From the NCBI GenBank assembly GCA_003136395.1, contig PLEH01000053.1, forward strand, positions 1 through 32,135: 32,135 nucleotides of DNA. Reading direction: 5' to 3'. The position numbers were made by a program, and so were the translations under genes. Under the pieces are notes generated by a model. The model was not told where the DNA came from. It ran no database searches and saw nothing but the letters and a program-made list of their open reading frames with translations. Origin of the DNA: Phenylobacterium sp. (GTDB lineage Bacteria; Pseudomonadota; Alphaproteobacteria; Caulobacterales; Caulobacteraceae). Positions 9,401 to 18,066 of this stretch are shown here, piece by piece (the stretch's first letter is position 1; every line of letters begins with the position of its first letter).

Positions 9401-9967
9401 CTAGAGCAGGTAGGCCACGGCGCACAGCACGAGCCCGGCGGCGCCGAGGCCGAGCGAACCGGCCCAGAAGGCCCGGCGCCGGGTGATGATCGCCACGGTG
9501 CAGATGGCGATGCCGATCTCCAGCAGGGTGGCGGCGGCCGTTAGCCAGTGGTGGTGGCGCTCATGGGCCCGGCTGGCGGCGAGAAGCTTGTCCCGTTCGG
9601 CCTCCTGCTCGAGCGCCTTCGCCTTGATCTCCGCCTGCTTGCCGATCTGCTCCCTGGCCGTTCCAGCGTACTGCGCCGCCTTTGCGCCGCCGGCGTCCGC
9701 GGCGATCCCGTAGAGGTGCTTCTTCAGGCTGTCGGCCTGATACTCGTCCCAGAGATCCGTGGCCTTGTCCTGGGAAAGCACCGCCTCGCTGGAGGACGTG
9801 ATCGCCCCGCCCGCCTCTATGGTCTCCAGGCTGCCGACACTCGCGGCCAGCACGGCCAGCACCGCGATGGTGATCGAGACGCGGCTGATGAACGGGTCGT
9901 GCTCGTGGGCCGCGTGCTCGGCGTGTTCGGCGTGCTCATGGGCGTCGAGCGCGGGGTCGTGGGTCAT
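9401..9967 (-). CDS. DUF4337 domain-containing protein
   Basis: His/Glu-rich N-terminus, VSITIAVLAVLAASVGSLETIEAG, SQDKATDLWDEYQADSLKKHLY, C-terminal TM pair. Confidence 0.8.
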   Translation of the reverse strand: MTHDPALDAHEHAEHAEHAAHEHDPFISRVSITIAVLAVLAASVGSLETIEAGGAITSSSEAVLSQDKATDLWDEYQADSLKKHLYGIAADAGGAKAAQYAGTAREQIGKQAEIKAKALEQEAERDKLLAASRAHERHHHWLTAAATLLEIGIAICTVAIITRRRAFWAGSLGLGAAGLVLCAVAYLL

Positions 9968-10028
9968 GCTGGCCTTCTTCGGGGATGCGCCGTGACGGGC
10001 GGCCTTGGTGTAGCTCAGCCGCGCCCAC

Positions 10029-10065
10029 GAAAAAACCCTGGCCGCGGATCACGCGGGCCAGGGTT
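10029..10065 (-). terminator. Rho-independent terminator for the PEPxxWA-CTERM gene
   Basis: Minus strand reads AACCCTGGCCCGCG-TGATC-CGCGGCCAGGGTTTTTTCG: long GC stem followed by a T-run, 44 bp past the CDS stop. Confidence 0.8.
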
Positions 10066-10108
10066 GTCTCTGTTCATCCTAAGGAGCCGGAGAGGCTCCC
10101 GGCTCGCC

Positions 10109-10759
10109 CTAGGTGGTGGCCGCGCCTTGGTTGCGGCGCTTGGCGCGCACCATGCCGCCGGCCAGGCCGAAGCCCACGATCATCAGCGCCCAGGACGCGG
10201 GCTCCGGAACGCTAACCGCGAGGTTGTCGACCTCGAAGGAGTTCTGGGAACCCGCGAAGGTGACGCTGCTGAACGTGTCGCCCGCGTTACCGGTAACCAT
10301 GAAGAGGCCGTTGGTGCCCGCCGCGTGCTGGTCGCCATTCGCGGGATTTGTGAACGTCAAGCCCGGGATGACCGTGGTCAAACCGGCGGTCGAAACGAAG
10401 GTCAGCGTGTTGTAGCTGTCGAGCGAGCCCCAATCGAATTCGAAGGCGGTGACTGGCCCTGTGAAGGTGTAGGTGGCCGAACCGCCGCCGAGCACCGAAA
10501 GATAGGCGGTGCCAGCCGGAGAGGAGTTCGCCGGCGGCGCGCCGCTGCTGTCAGCCGGCGGAACCTTGATCTGGAAGTTGGAACCGGTAAGGCCCGCGCT
10601 CGTGGTGAAGTCGTCGACCACCGTGAAACCGGCGGTCGGCGAGTGGGCCGGGCCATCGGTGAAGGAGAACACCACCGCGGCGCTGGCGGGCGCGGCGGCC
10701 ATCAGGGCCGAAACCGCGAAACCTGTGGCCAGCGCCGTCGCAAGAAGCTTCATCTTCAT
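10109..10759 (-). CDS. PEPxxWA-CTERM sorting domain-containing secreted protein
   Basis: N-terminal signal peptide (LLATALATGFAVSALMAAAPASA). C-terminus VPEPASWALMIVGFGLAGGMVRAKRRN is the PEPxxWA-CTERM tripartite signal. Confidence 0.92.
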   Translation of the reverse strand: MKMKLLATALATGFAVSALMAAAPASAAVVFSFTDGPAHSPTAGFTVVDDFTTSAGLTGSNFQIKVPPADSSGAPPANSSPAGTAYLSVLGGGSATYTFTGPVTAFEFDWGSLDSYNTLTFVSTAGLTTVIPGLTFTNPANGDQHAAGTNGLFMVTGNAGDTFSSVTFAGSQNSFEVDNLAVSVPEPASWALMIVGFGLAGGMVRAKRRNQGAATT

Positions 10760-10945
10760 CTCAATCTCCCAAATAACGCTGCGCCGGCCCGCTTGGTCGC
10801 CGTCATCAAACTGAGCTGTAATACTTCGTTATCCGCGCTGCGAATCCTTTCCCCTGGGAGGCGAATTTCTTTACGCTGTCAGCTACGGCCGCGCCGCCGC
10901 GCCCAGGCGGGCGGCGGCGGTTGCCTGAAGTTCATGCGGGAAATT

Positions 10946-11020
10946 TGGAGCGGGCGAAGAGATTCGAACTCTCGACCCCAACCTTGGCAAGGTTGTGCTC
11001 TACCACTGAGCTACGCCCGC
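10946..11020 (-). tRNA. tRNA-Gly (anticodon GCC), CCA encoded
   Basis: Reverse complement GCGGGCGTAGCTCAGTGGTAGAGCACAACCTTGCCAAGGTTGGGGTCGAGAGTTCGAATCTCTTCGCCCGCTCCA folds as a cloverleaf; anticodon loop TTGCCAA. Confidence 0.96.
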
Positions 11021-11099
11021 GCTCCTCGAAGGCTTCTAGAGAACCCCCGAAATTCGAGAGGCGGCTTATGGCAGACGCCCCTGCCGTTTGCAAGCCGAC

Positions 11100-11843
11100 C
11101 TAGCGCCCGATCTTGGGTTCCTTGAGCCGGCGCTTGTTCACGTGGTCCTCGCGGGCCGGGGCGATGTCCTCGGGGTACTCGCCTTTGAAGTAGTAGCGCT
11201 GCCAAGCCTCCTTGGTGGCCTCCGGATCCTGGCGGAGGATCCGTTGGTTGAACTCGCTCCTGTGCTTCTCCCAGACGTCGTACTGGTTGCGCAGCTCGGG
11301 GTTGGTGTCCATCCGCCGGATCACCGGCTGGATCTCGTGCAGGGGCTTGTCCTGCAGGAGCGTGATGAAGCAGAACGGCTCGCCCTTCTCGAAGCGGATC
11401 TTGCCGGGCCGGGTGAAGAGCCAGTTCATCGTGAAGGGGAACGGCAGCCAGTCGGTCTCCACCACCCCGGCCAGGGCCTGGATGCCGTCCTTGACGTGGT
11501 TCGGCGAGCCCATGGTCAGCATCGACCAGCCGGGCGGGGTGCGGAACAGATAGCCCGGATGCATGGTCAGCACCCCGTGGCTGAAGTGGCTGGAGGCCAG
11601 GCGGTGAAAGTCCGGGCTCGGATAGTCCGGCTTGAGCGTGATGTCCTCCTGGCGGATGCCGCCGTTCCATTCGGCGGTGAAGGCCACCGGGCAGAGGATC
11701 TCCCAGCCGGAGGTGTTGGCCATGTTGAGCGGCAGGCAGCGGTAGGCGTGGCGGGCGTGGAAAGCGTCCATCCAGTCACGGCTCGGGCGGCCGGGCACGA
11801 TCTGCGGCGGCCGCTCGGTTGTGGGATAGCACTCCAGTTCCAT
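11100..11843 (-). CDS. DUF6065 family protein
   Basis: MELECYPTTERPPQIVPGRPSRDWMDAFHARHAYRCLPLNMANTSGWEILCP..W.G pattern. Family recalled, not searched. Confidence 0.7.
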   Translation of the reverse strand: MELECYPTTERPPQIVPGRPSRDWMDAFHARHAYRCLPLNMANTSGWEILCPVAFTAEWNGGIRQEDITLKPDYPSPDFHRLASSHFSHGVLTMHPGYLFRTPPGWSMLTMGSPNHVKDGIQALAGVVETDWLPFPFTMNWLFTRPGKIRFEKGEPFCFITLLQDKPLHEIQPVIRRMDTNPELRNQYDVWEKHRSEFNQRILRQDPEATKEAWQRYYFKGEYPEDIAPAREDHVNKRRLKEPKIGR

Positions 11844-11923
11844 GGACGACGGCCTCCGCGGCGACAGCTCTCCCTTAAAGCCGTGGGTCGCCTTCGCGTC
11901 CAGTTCCGCTATTGAAGCGCGCC

Positions 11924-12436
11924 ATGAAAACCCGCGCCGACCTCATGGCCCTGCTGGCGGACCTCGGCGTCGAAACACTCACCCACGAACACCCGGCCGT
12001 GTTCCGCGTCGGCGAGGGTGAGGACATCAAGGCCGCCATCCTCGGCGCCCACACCAAGAACCTTTTCCTGAAGGACGCGAAGGGCCAGCTCTGGCTGATC
12101 TCGGCGGCCGACCGCACGGTCATCGACCTGAAGCGGCTGCACTCGGTGATCGGCTCGGCGCGACTGTCGTTCGGCAGCGCGGACCTGATGGCCGAGACCC
12201 TCGGCGTGACTCCCGGCTCGGTCACCGCCTTTGGCCTGATCAACGACACGCACCATCGTGTGCGCTTCGTGCTGGACCGCGTGCTGGCTGACGCGCCCCG
12301 CGTGAACTTCCACCCCCTCACCAACACCGCGACGACCGGCATCGATCAGGCGGGCTTCCGCCGGTTCCTGGCTGCGGTGGGTTTGACGCCGATCATTGTG
12401 GACTTCGCAGCGATGGCGATCGTGCCGCAGGTCTAG
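11924..12436 (+). CDS. prolyl-tRNA synthetase associated (ProX/YbaK-type) trans-editing domain protein
   Basis: [60 protein letters not shown]. Confidence 0.9.
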   Translation: MKTRADLMALLADLGVETLTHEHPAVFRVGEGEDIKAAILGAHTKNLFLKDAKGQLWLISAADRTVIDLKRLHSVIGSARLSFGSADLMAETLGVTPGSVTAFGLINDTHHRVRFVLDRVLADAPRVNFHPLTNTATTGIDQAGFRRFLAAVGLTPIIVDFAAMAIVPQV

Positions 12437-12596
12437 ACGCCGCCTTGCCTTATTTCTTAGGGAAGATGCGGTAGCAGACCGCCCGCTGCGAGATTCGGGG
12501 CCGCCGTTTGTCGCCTTCACCGCGTTGAAGCTGTCGTAGTGCGGGACCATCTTGGGGGGCGAGGTGTTTCACGGACCAGGTTTGGGGACCCGAGTT

Positions 12597-13499
12597 ATGA
12601 GTCTGATCGGAGAGACTGTCGGCGCGCCAGCCGGCGACATCATCAAGGACACGACCGACGCGAGCTTCATCGCCGACGTCGTGGAGGCGTCCAAGTCGAC
12701 GCCGGTGATCGTCGACTTCTGGGCCCCTTGGTGCGGCCCCTGCCGCCAGCTCGGTCCCGCGCTCGAAAAGGCTGTCGCCGCCGCCAAGGGCAAGGTGAAG
12801 CTGGTCAAGGTCGATATCGACGCCAACCCGGCCTATGCGGGCCAGCTGCGCGTGCAGTCGATCCCGGCGGTCTTCGCCTTCGTGGACGGCAAGCCGGTGG
12901 ACGGGTTCATGGGCGCGCTGCCCGACAGCCAGGTGCGGGCCTTCGTCGACAAGCTGGCCAAGCTTGGCCCCGGCGGCCCGTCGCCGATCGACGAGGCGCT
13001 TGAGATGGCGCGTGAGTCCCTGGAGGTCGGTGACATGGGCGGCGCCGCCCAGGCCTATGCCCAGGTGCTGCAGGCCGATCCGCAGCACCCCAAGGCGCTG
13101 GGCGGCCTAGCCAAGGTCTACATGGCCTCGGGCGACACCGAGCGGGCCGGCGAGGTCCTGGCCATGGCCGGCCCCGACGCCAAGGATCCCGACCTCGACA
13201 GCGTTCGCGCCGCCCTGACGCTGACCGCCGAAGCGCCCACCGACACCGCCGCCTTCGAGGCGCGGCTGGCCAAGAACTCGGAAGACCACGAGGCGCGCTT
13301 TGAGCTCGCCAAGGCGCTCGCCGGCGCCCACCGGCTGGAGGAAGCCGCGGGGGAGCTCCTGACTATCATCCAGAAGGACCGCACCTGGAACGACGAGGCC
13401 GCGCGCAAGCAGCTGCTCACCGTCTTCGAGGCGGCCGGCCAGATGTCCGAGATCGCCCGCAACGGCCGCCGTCGCCTGTCGGCCATCCTCTTCAGTTGA
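12597..13499 (+). CDS. Thioredoxin with C-terminal TPR-like region (YbbN/CnoX-like)
   Basis: VIVDFWAPWCGPCRQLGPALEK, VDIDANPAYAGQLRVQSIPAVFAF, then a TPR-type C-terminal region (EDHEARFELAKALAG...). Confidence 0.9.
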   Translation: MSLIGETVGAPAGDIIKDTTDASFIADVVEASKSTPVIVDFWAPWCGPCRQLGPALEKAVAAAKGKVKLVKVDIDANPAYAGQLRVQSIPAVFAFVDGKPVDGFMGALPDSQVRAFVDKLAKLGPGGPSPIDEALEMARESLEVGDMGGAAQAYAQVLQADPQHPKALGGLAKVYMASGDTERAGEVLAMAGPDAKDPDLDSVRAALTLTAEAPTDTAAFEARLAKNSEDHEARFELAKALAGAHRLEEAAGELLTIIQKDRTWNDEAARKQLLTVFEAAGQMSEIARNGRRRLSAILFS

Positions 13500-13502
13500 G
13501 CC

Positions 13503-13578
13503 CTAGTGTGCTGGATCTGAAGTTCGCCATATTCTGGGCCAAGCGCGGAGCGAACTTCAGATCCAAGAAGCACACTAG
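13503..13578. repeat. Near-perfect long inverted repeat
   Basis: CTAGTGTGCT-GGATCTGAAGTTCGC (13503-13527) pairs with GCGAACTTCAGATCC-AAGA-AGCACACTAG (13550-13578); a third CTAGTGT lies at 13592-13598. Confidence 0.9.
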
Positions 13579-13603
13579 AAACATATGCTTGCTAGTGTCC
13601 CCC

Positions 13604-14263
13604 ATGGCGCCCTACCGCCGCATCGCCGACCTGCCGCAGATCATCCCGGTCTTCCCGCTGGACGGCGCCCTGCTGCTGCCCGGCGGCGACCTGCCGCTGC
13701 AGATCTTCGAGCCGCGCTACCTCAACATGATCGACGATGTGATGGCCGGCGACCGGATCATCGGCATGATCCAGACGCGCCAGGGCGGCGACCGCGAACG
13801 GCCAAAGCTCTCCGACGTCGGCTGCGCGGGACGCCTCACCGCCTACGCCGAGACCTCCGACGGCCGCTATCTGATCACGCTGACCGGTGTCTGCCGCTTC
13901 GACGCCGGCGCGGAGCTCTCAAGCCCGACGCCCTACCGGCAGCTGCGGGCCCGCTACGACCGCTTCGAGTCCGACCTCCACGAGACCGGCGAGGCTCTGG
14001 CGCCGGAGGCCGCGCGCAGCCGCTTCGCCAAGGCGCTCAAGCGCTACCTCAACCGCCGGGAGCTCGACATCGACTGGGAGACCGCCCAGACCGCGCCGCT
14101 GGAGGCCCTGGTCAACTCACTGGCCATGGGCCTGCCCTTCGAGCCGGCGGAAAAACAGGCGCTGCTGGAGGCGCCGCACCTCGCCGACCGCTTCGAGACG
14201 CTCGCCACTCTCCTGGAGATCGATGGCGAGGATGGCGATGACGAAGGCCATTCCGTGCAGTAG
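13604..14263 (+). CDS. Lon-substrate-binding (LON N-terminal) domain protein
   Basis: [43 protein letters not shown] is the Lon N-terminal domain signature. Confidence 0.9.
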   Translation: MAPYRRIADLPQIIPVFPLDGALLLPGGDLPLQIFEPRYLNMIDDVMAGDRIIGMIQTRQGGDRERPKLSDVGCAGRLTAYAETSDGRYLITLTGVCRFDAGAELSSPTPYRQLRARYDRFESDLHETGEALAPEAARSRFAKALKRYLNRRELDIDWETAQTAPLEALVNSLAMGLPFEPAEKQALLEAPHLADRFETLATLLEIDGEDGDDEGHSVQ

Positions 14264-14274
14264 GACTGCCGGCC

Positions 14275-14502
14275 ATGAGCGAGCCCGTCCAGCCTGACAC
14301 CGTTCCCGCCACCGCCCCGGCGCCTGACGTCGATCCGCGCCTGCTGGAGATCCTGGTCTGCCCGGTGACCCATGGGGCCCTGGAATACGACCGCGCCAAG
14401 GGTGAGCTGATCAGCCGCTCCGCGCGCCTCGCCTACCCGATCCGCGACGGCGTGCCGATCATGCTGCCGGAAGAGGCGCGCGAGCTGGGCGATGGCGACT
14501 AG
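14275..14502 (+). CDS. Trm112 family protein
   Basis: [52 protein letters not shown]. Confidence 0.9.
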   Translation: MSEPVQPDTVPATAPAPDVDPRLLEILVCPVTHGALEYDRAKGELISRSARLAYPIRDGVPIMLPEEARELGDGD

Positions 14503-14965
14503 GGACTTCAGCGCCGTCGCCCGCTTCGGCATCGCCCACGTGATCGGCGCCGTGATCGTGATCACCGCCGTGGTCGGCCTGATTACCTTCCAGTTCGTCC
14601 GCGACCGCGACGCCAATATCGCCAGGGCCAAGGCCTTGGACATCCAGGGCCCGCCGTGTCCCGCGATGACCGAGGCCGAGTTCAAGGCCAAACGCTACAC
14701 GGCGCTGAAGACCTTCCCCTATGACGACGCCGTCATCGGCCGCACCGCCGGCGACACCAGCTGCTCCGACGTCAAGGAAAACGGCGGCAAGGGCTTCGGC
14801 ACGGACAGGGTCTGCCAGTTCACCGGCCCCGCGACGCTGACGGTCGTCACGCCGGCCGGCCGCTGGTTCTTCGTCCCCGGCGCGGGGCAACCCTCGACCC
14901 TGATCATCCACAGGGATGCGCCCAGGTGCGTGATGGCGTCTAAGTTCACCCTGCAGTCGGAATAG
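14492..14965 (+). CDS. Hypothetical single-pass membrane protein
   Basis: 157-aa ORF overlapping the Trm112 stop by 11 bp; one N-terminal TM ([22 protein letters not shown]), then CPAMT..., two further Cys. Confidence 0.75.
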   Translation: MATRDFSAVARFGIAHVIGAVIVITAVVGLITFQFVRDRDANIARAKALDIQGPPCPAMTEAEFKAKRYTALKTFPYDDAVIGRTAGDTSCSDVKENGGKGFGTDRVCQFTGPATLTVVTPAGRWFFVPGAGQPSTLIIHRDAPRCVMASKFTLQSE

Positions 14966-14974
14966 ACCTGGGCC

Positions 14975-16204
14975 ATGAGACATCCCCTGCCCGAGACGGG
15001 CGTCGGCTGGCCGCAACTCCGGTCGCAGATGCTGGAGTACGCCCAGGGCGACGTCCGCTGGCGCGACGGCAAGACCGCGGTCTACGTCTTCAATGCCGGC
15101 GCGCAAGTCGAGCAGGTGCAGAAGGAGGCCTACGCCCTCTTCCAGTCGGAGAACGGCCTGGGCCCGGCCGCCTTCCCGAGCCTGAAGCGGATGGAGGAGG
15201 AGGTCGTGGGCTTCGGCCTTGGCCTGCTGCACGGCCCCGAGGGCGCGAACGGCGCGATCACTTCGGGCGGCACGGATTCCATCACCATGGCGGTGAAGGC
15301 CGCCCGCGACTTCGCCCGCAAGCAGAAGGGCGTCGCGGGGCCCCTCAACATCGTCCTGCCCCGCTCGGCGCACCCGGCCTTCGACAAGGCCTGCGCCCTG
15401 ATGGAGATCGAGGTCCGCCGCACCCCGCTCAGAGATTACCTCGCCGATCCTGCGGTAATGGCGGCGACGGCCGACGCGGCGACCGTGATGATCGTGGGCT
15501 CGGCGCCCAACTTCCCCTATGGCCTGATCGACCCGATCGGGGCGCTGTCGGACCTCGCGGTCGAGCGCGATCTCTGGCTGCACGTGGACGCCTGCGTCGG
15601 CGGCTACATCGCCCCCTTCGTGCGGATGAACGGCGGCGACATCGCGCCCTTCGATTTTGAGCTGCCGGGCGTGCGCTCGCTCTCCGCCGACCTGCACAAG
15701 TACGGCTACTGCGCCAAGGGCGCGTCCACCGTCTTCTTCCGCTCCGCCGAGCTCATGGCCTTCATGACCTTCGATTTCCGCGACTGGCCGGGCGGGCGGA
15801 TGGTGACCCCGACGCTGGCCGGCACGCGGCCGGGCGGGGCGATCTCGGCGGCCTGGGCGGTGATGAATTTCCTCGGCGTCGAGGGCTACCGGGCCAAGCA
15901 CGCCCTGGTGACTGAGGCCCGCGAGACGATCGCCGCCGGCGTCGAGGCCTTGGGCTTCACGGTGCTGGGCCGCCCGCAGCTCGGCATCCTCGTCTTCACC
16001 CGCGCCGACGTGGACTGCCTGGCGCTCTGGGCGAAGCTGCGCGAGCGCGGCTGGTTCACCGGCGTCACCACCGAGCCCAAGAGCCTGCACCTGATGCTGT
16101 CGCCGGTGCATGCGCAGGTGGTCGGGGAGTACCTGGCCGATGTGGCCTGGGCGCTGGGAGAGGTCGGCGGGTCGGCCACAAAGGTCGAGGCGCGGTACTC
16201 GTAG
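14975..16204 (+). CDS. PLP-dependent decarboxylase/lyase, sphingosine-1-phosphate-lyase-like
   Basis: AITSGGTDSITMAVKAARD, HVDACVGGYIAPFVR, SLSADLHKYGYCAKGAS (PLP-Lys region) and GGAISAAWAVMNFLGVEGY. Confidence 0.85.
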   Translation: MRHPLPETGVGWPQLRSQMLEYAQGDVRWRDGKTAVYVFNAGAQVEQVQKEAYALFQSENGLGPAAFPSLKRMEEEVVGFGLGLLHGPEGANGAITSGGTDSITMAVKAARDFARKQKGVAGPLNIVLPRSAHPAFDKACALMEIEVRRTPLRDYLADPAVMAATADAATVMIVGSAPNFPYGLIDPIGALSDLAVERDLWLHVDACVGGYIAPFVRMNGGDIAPFDFELPGVRSLSADLHKYGYCAKGASTVFFRSAELMAFMTFDFRDWPGGRMVTPTLAGTRPGGAISAAWAVMNFLGVEGYRAKHALVTEARETIAAGVEALGFTVLGRPQLGILVFTRADVDCLALWAKLRERGWFTGVTTEPKSLHLMLSPVHAQVVGEYLADVAWALGEVGGSATKVEARYS

Positions 16205-16253
16205 GGGTCGGGCCGATCGGTTCTCGACGGCGCTCGGGCAAGATACTCAAAGT

Positions 16254-16373
16254 CCTCTCCCCCTTGCGGGGAGAGGGTTGGGTGTGGGGGTGTCGGCTCG
16301 GCGCTCGAGGGGCGAAAACTCGGAATCACAGCTTGCACCCCCACCCCTGACCCCTCCCCGCAAGGGGGAGGGG
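16254..16373. repeat. Palindromic multi-hairpin element between convergent genes
   Basis: CCTCTCCCC/GGGGAGAGG left hairpin, GTGGGGGTG (16284-16292)/CACCCCCAC (16336-16344) inner stem, CCCCTCCCC-GCAAG-GGGGAGGGG right hairpin (16351-16373). Confidence 0.85.
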
Positions 16374-16457
16374 AACGTCGGGGCAGACCCGAAGCCCAAG
16401 CAAAGATAGCCGCCGTGGATTTAAGGGTTGGTGGGTTTGCGGGAAAACATCCGCTGC

Positions 16458-16778
16458 TCACTTGCCGTGTGAAATCGCCACCACCCGACCATCAGACTTC
16501 GTGATGAGAATCTCCGCGACCCCGCCTTTGCAGGACTGTCCTCCACAGTTGAGCGTGCCCTGTACCGTCCAGCGTTCGCCCTTCAGCGTCGCGTGAAACG
16601 GTTCTTCGCCCCGAAGCTCGTCACCGTAGATTGGCGTCAGGATCGCCTTCGCTATCACAAGCGCTGTCTTTGCGTCCGGAACCGCCCCGGCCGCGGGAAT
16701 ACCGTGTCGATCCGCAGCGCTGACTTGCTGGGCAGAACAAAGCACCATGGCGATCGTCAGGACCGTTCCTCTCAGCAT
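16458..16778 (-). CDS. Secreted NTF2-fold immunity-like protein
   Basis: Signal peptide, then VPDAKTALVIAKAILTPIYGDE..P(F)HATLKGERWTVQGTL..GGVAEILITKSDGRVVAISHGK, resembling the NTF2-fold immunity (PF15631-type) pattern. Confidence 0.65.
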   Translation of the reverse strand: MLRGTVLTIAMVLCSAQQVSAADRHGIPAAGAVPDAKTALVIAKAILTPIYGDELRGEEPFHATLKGERWTVQGTLNCGGQSCKGGVAEILITKSDGRVVAISHGK

Positions 16779-16798
16779 TTGAGAACCCCGCTCCGCAT

Positions 16799-18061
16799 CT
16801 AAAGCGCCTCGCCCTTCAGCAGCCGCGGCAGGTCGCCCACCGCGCCGCCGGCCTCGGTCATAAAGAATCGGCGCGCTGGACCTATCCGATTGACCGCCGC
16901 CATCCCCGCGCCGCGCGCCAGGCGCAGGATCGGGTTGTCGTTGGAGAACAGGCGGACGAAAGCGTCCATTCCGGCGCTCAAGGTCACGGTGTCGAAGCGG
17001 CGCCAGGCGGCGTAGCGCTCCAGCACCGCCTCCGAGCCGATGTCCTCGCCCAGACGCATGGCCTCGACCAACACTTCCGCCAGCGCCGCCGCGCCCTTCA
17101 GGCCCAGGTTCAGCCCTTGGCCGGCGATGGGGTGCACGCCGTGGGCCGCGTCCCCCAGCAGGGCCGCGCGCGGCGCGGTGAACCGCTCGGCGAGCTGCAG
17201 GCTCAAGGGATAGGTGAAGACCGGGCCCTCGACGCGAACCGCGCCCAGGTGGTCGCCGAAGCGGCGGTCGAGGTGGGCCTGGAAGATCTCAGGGCGCGCC
17301 GCCTTCAGGGCCGCGCCCCGCGCACGGCTCTCCGTCCAGACCAGGCTGGCGCGATTGCCGGTGAGCGGCAGGATCGCGAAGGGGCCGCCGGGCAGGAAAT
17401 ACTCGTGCGCCACGCCTCCGTGCGGCTTTTCCAGGCGAACGGTCGCCACCACGCCGGTCTGCGGATAGTCCCAGCCGATGGCGCCGATGCCGGCGGCGGC
17501 GCGGATCACCGAGCCGCGGCCTTCCGCGCCCACGGCGACGGGCGCGCGCAGGATCCGGCCATCCGCCAGGGTCACCACCGCCTCGCGGGGCCCGAATGCC
17601 GCGCTCGCCACCCGCGCCGGCGCCAGGACCTCGATGCCGGCGTCCATCACCGCGCGAGCGAGGGCCGCGCGGACGTGGCGGTTTTCCAGGAGGTAGCCCA
17701 GGGGCTCCCCGTCGGCCCTGTCGGCGATCTCGGCCGAGTCGAAGCGCAGGAAGAAGGGGCCGGTCCCGTGCGAGGCCGCGCCGGGCGTCTGGCCGTCGGT
17801 GACCAGGATCTGCTCGATCCGCTGGGCGTGTGGCTCCAGGGCCTCGCCGATCCCCAGCGCCCGCCACTGGCGGAAGCAGGCGTAGGCGATGGCCCAGGCG
17901 CGGCCGTCGAAGGTCGGCGCCAGCTGCGCGTCGAATTCCACCGGGTCGATCAGGACCGGCGTCAGGCCGCCCTGCTTGAGCGCCAACGCCAGGGTCGCGC
18001 CGGCGACGCCGGCGCCGGCGATGATGACATCCACGTCCTTGGAGGCGGGCGCACCGGCCAT
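16799..18061 (-). CDS. UbiH/UbiF/COQ6-family FAD-dependent hydroxylase
   Basis: VDVIIAGAGVAGATLALALKQGG (FAD GxGxxG), ALLGDAAHGVHPIAGQGLNLGLKGAAAL. ATG at 18061. Confidence 0.9.
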   Translation of the reverse strand: MAGAPASKDVDVIIAGAGVAGATLALALKQGGLTPVLIDPVEFDAQLAPTFDGRAWAIAYACFRQWRALGIGEALEPHAQRIEQILVTDGQTPGAASHGTGPFFLRFDSAEIADRADGEPLGYLLENRHVRAALARAVMDAGIEVLAPARVASAAFGPREAVVTLADGRILRAPVAVGAEGRGSVIRAAAGIGAIGWDYPQTGVVATVRLEKPHGGVAHEYFLPGGPFAILPLTGNRASLVWTESRARGAALKAARPEIFQAHLDRRFGDHLGAVRVEGPVFTYPLSLQLAERFTAPRAALLGDAAHGVHPIAGQGLNLGLKGAAALAEVLVEAMRLGEDIGSEAVLERYAAWRRFDTVTLSAGMDAFVRLFSNDNPILRLARGAGMAAVNRIGPARRFFMTEAGGAVGDLPRLLKGEAL

Positions 18062-18066
18062 GGGCC

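Noticed and set aside
10946-11020. tRNA-Gly as an integration site for a genomic island
   Set aside because: Flanking genes look chromosomal and co-resident. No integrase, no duplicated tRNA 3' end and no compositional shift were seen.
14459-16111. 550-aa minus ORF opposite the PLP-lyase
   Set aside because: GC shadow frame; no recognisable domains and opposite a strongly supported gene.
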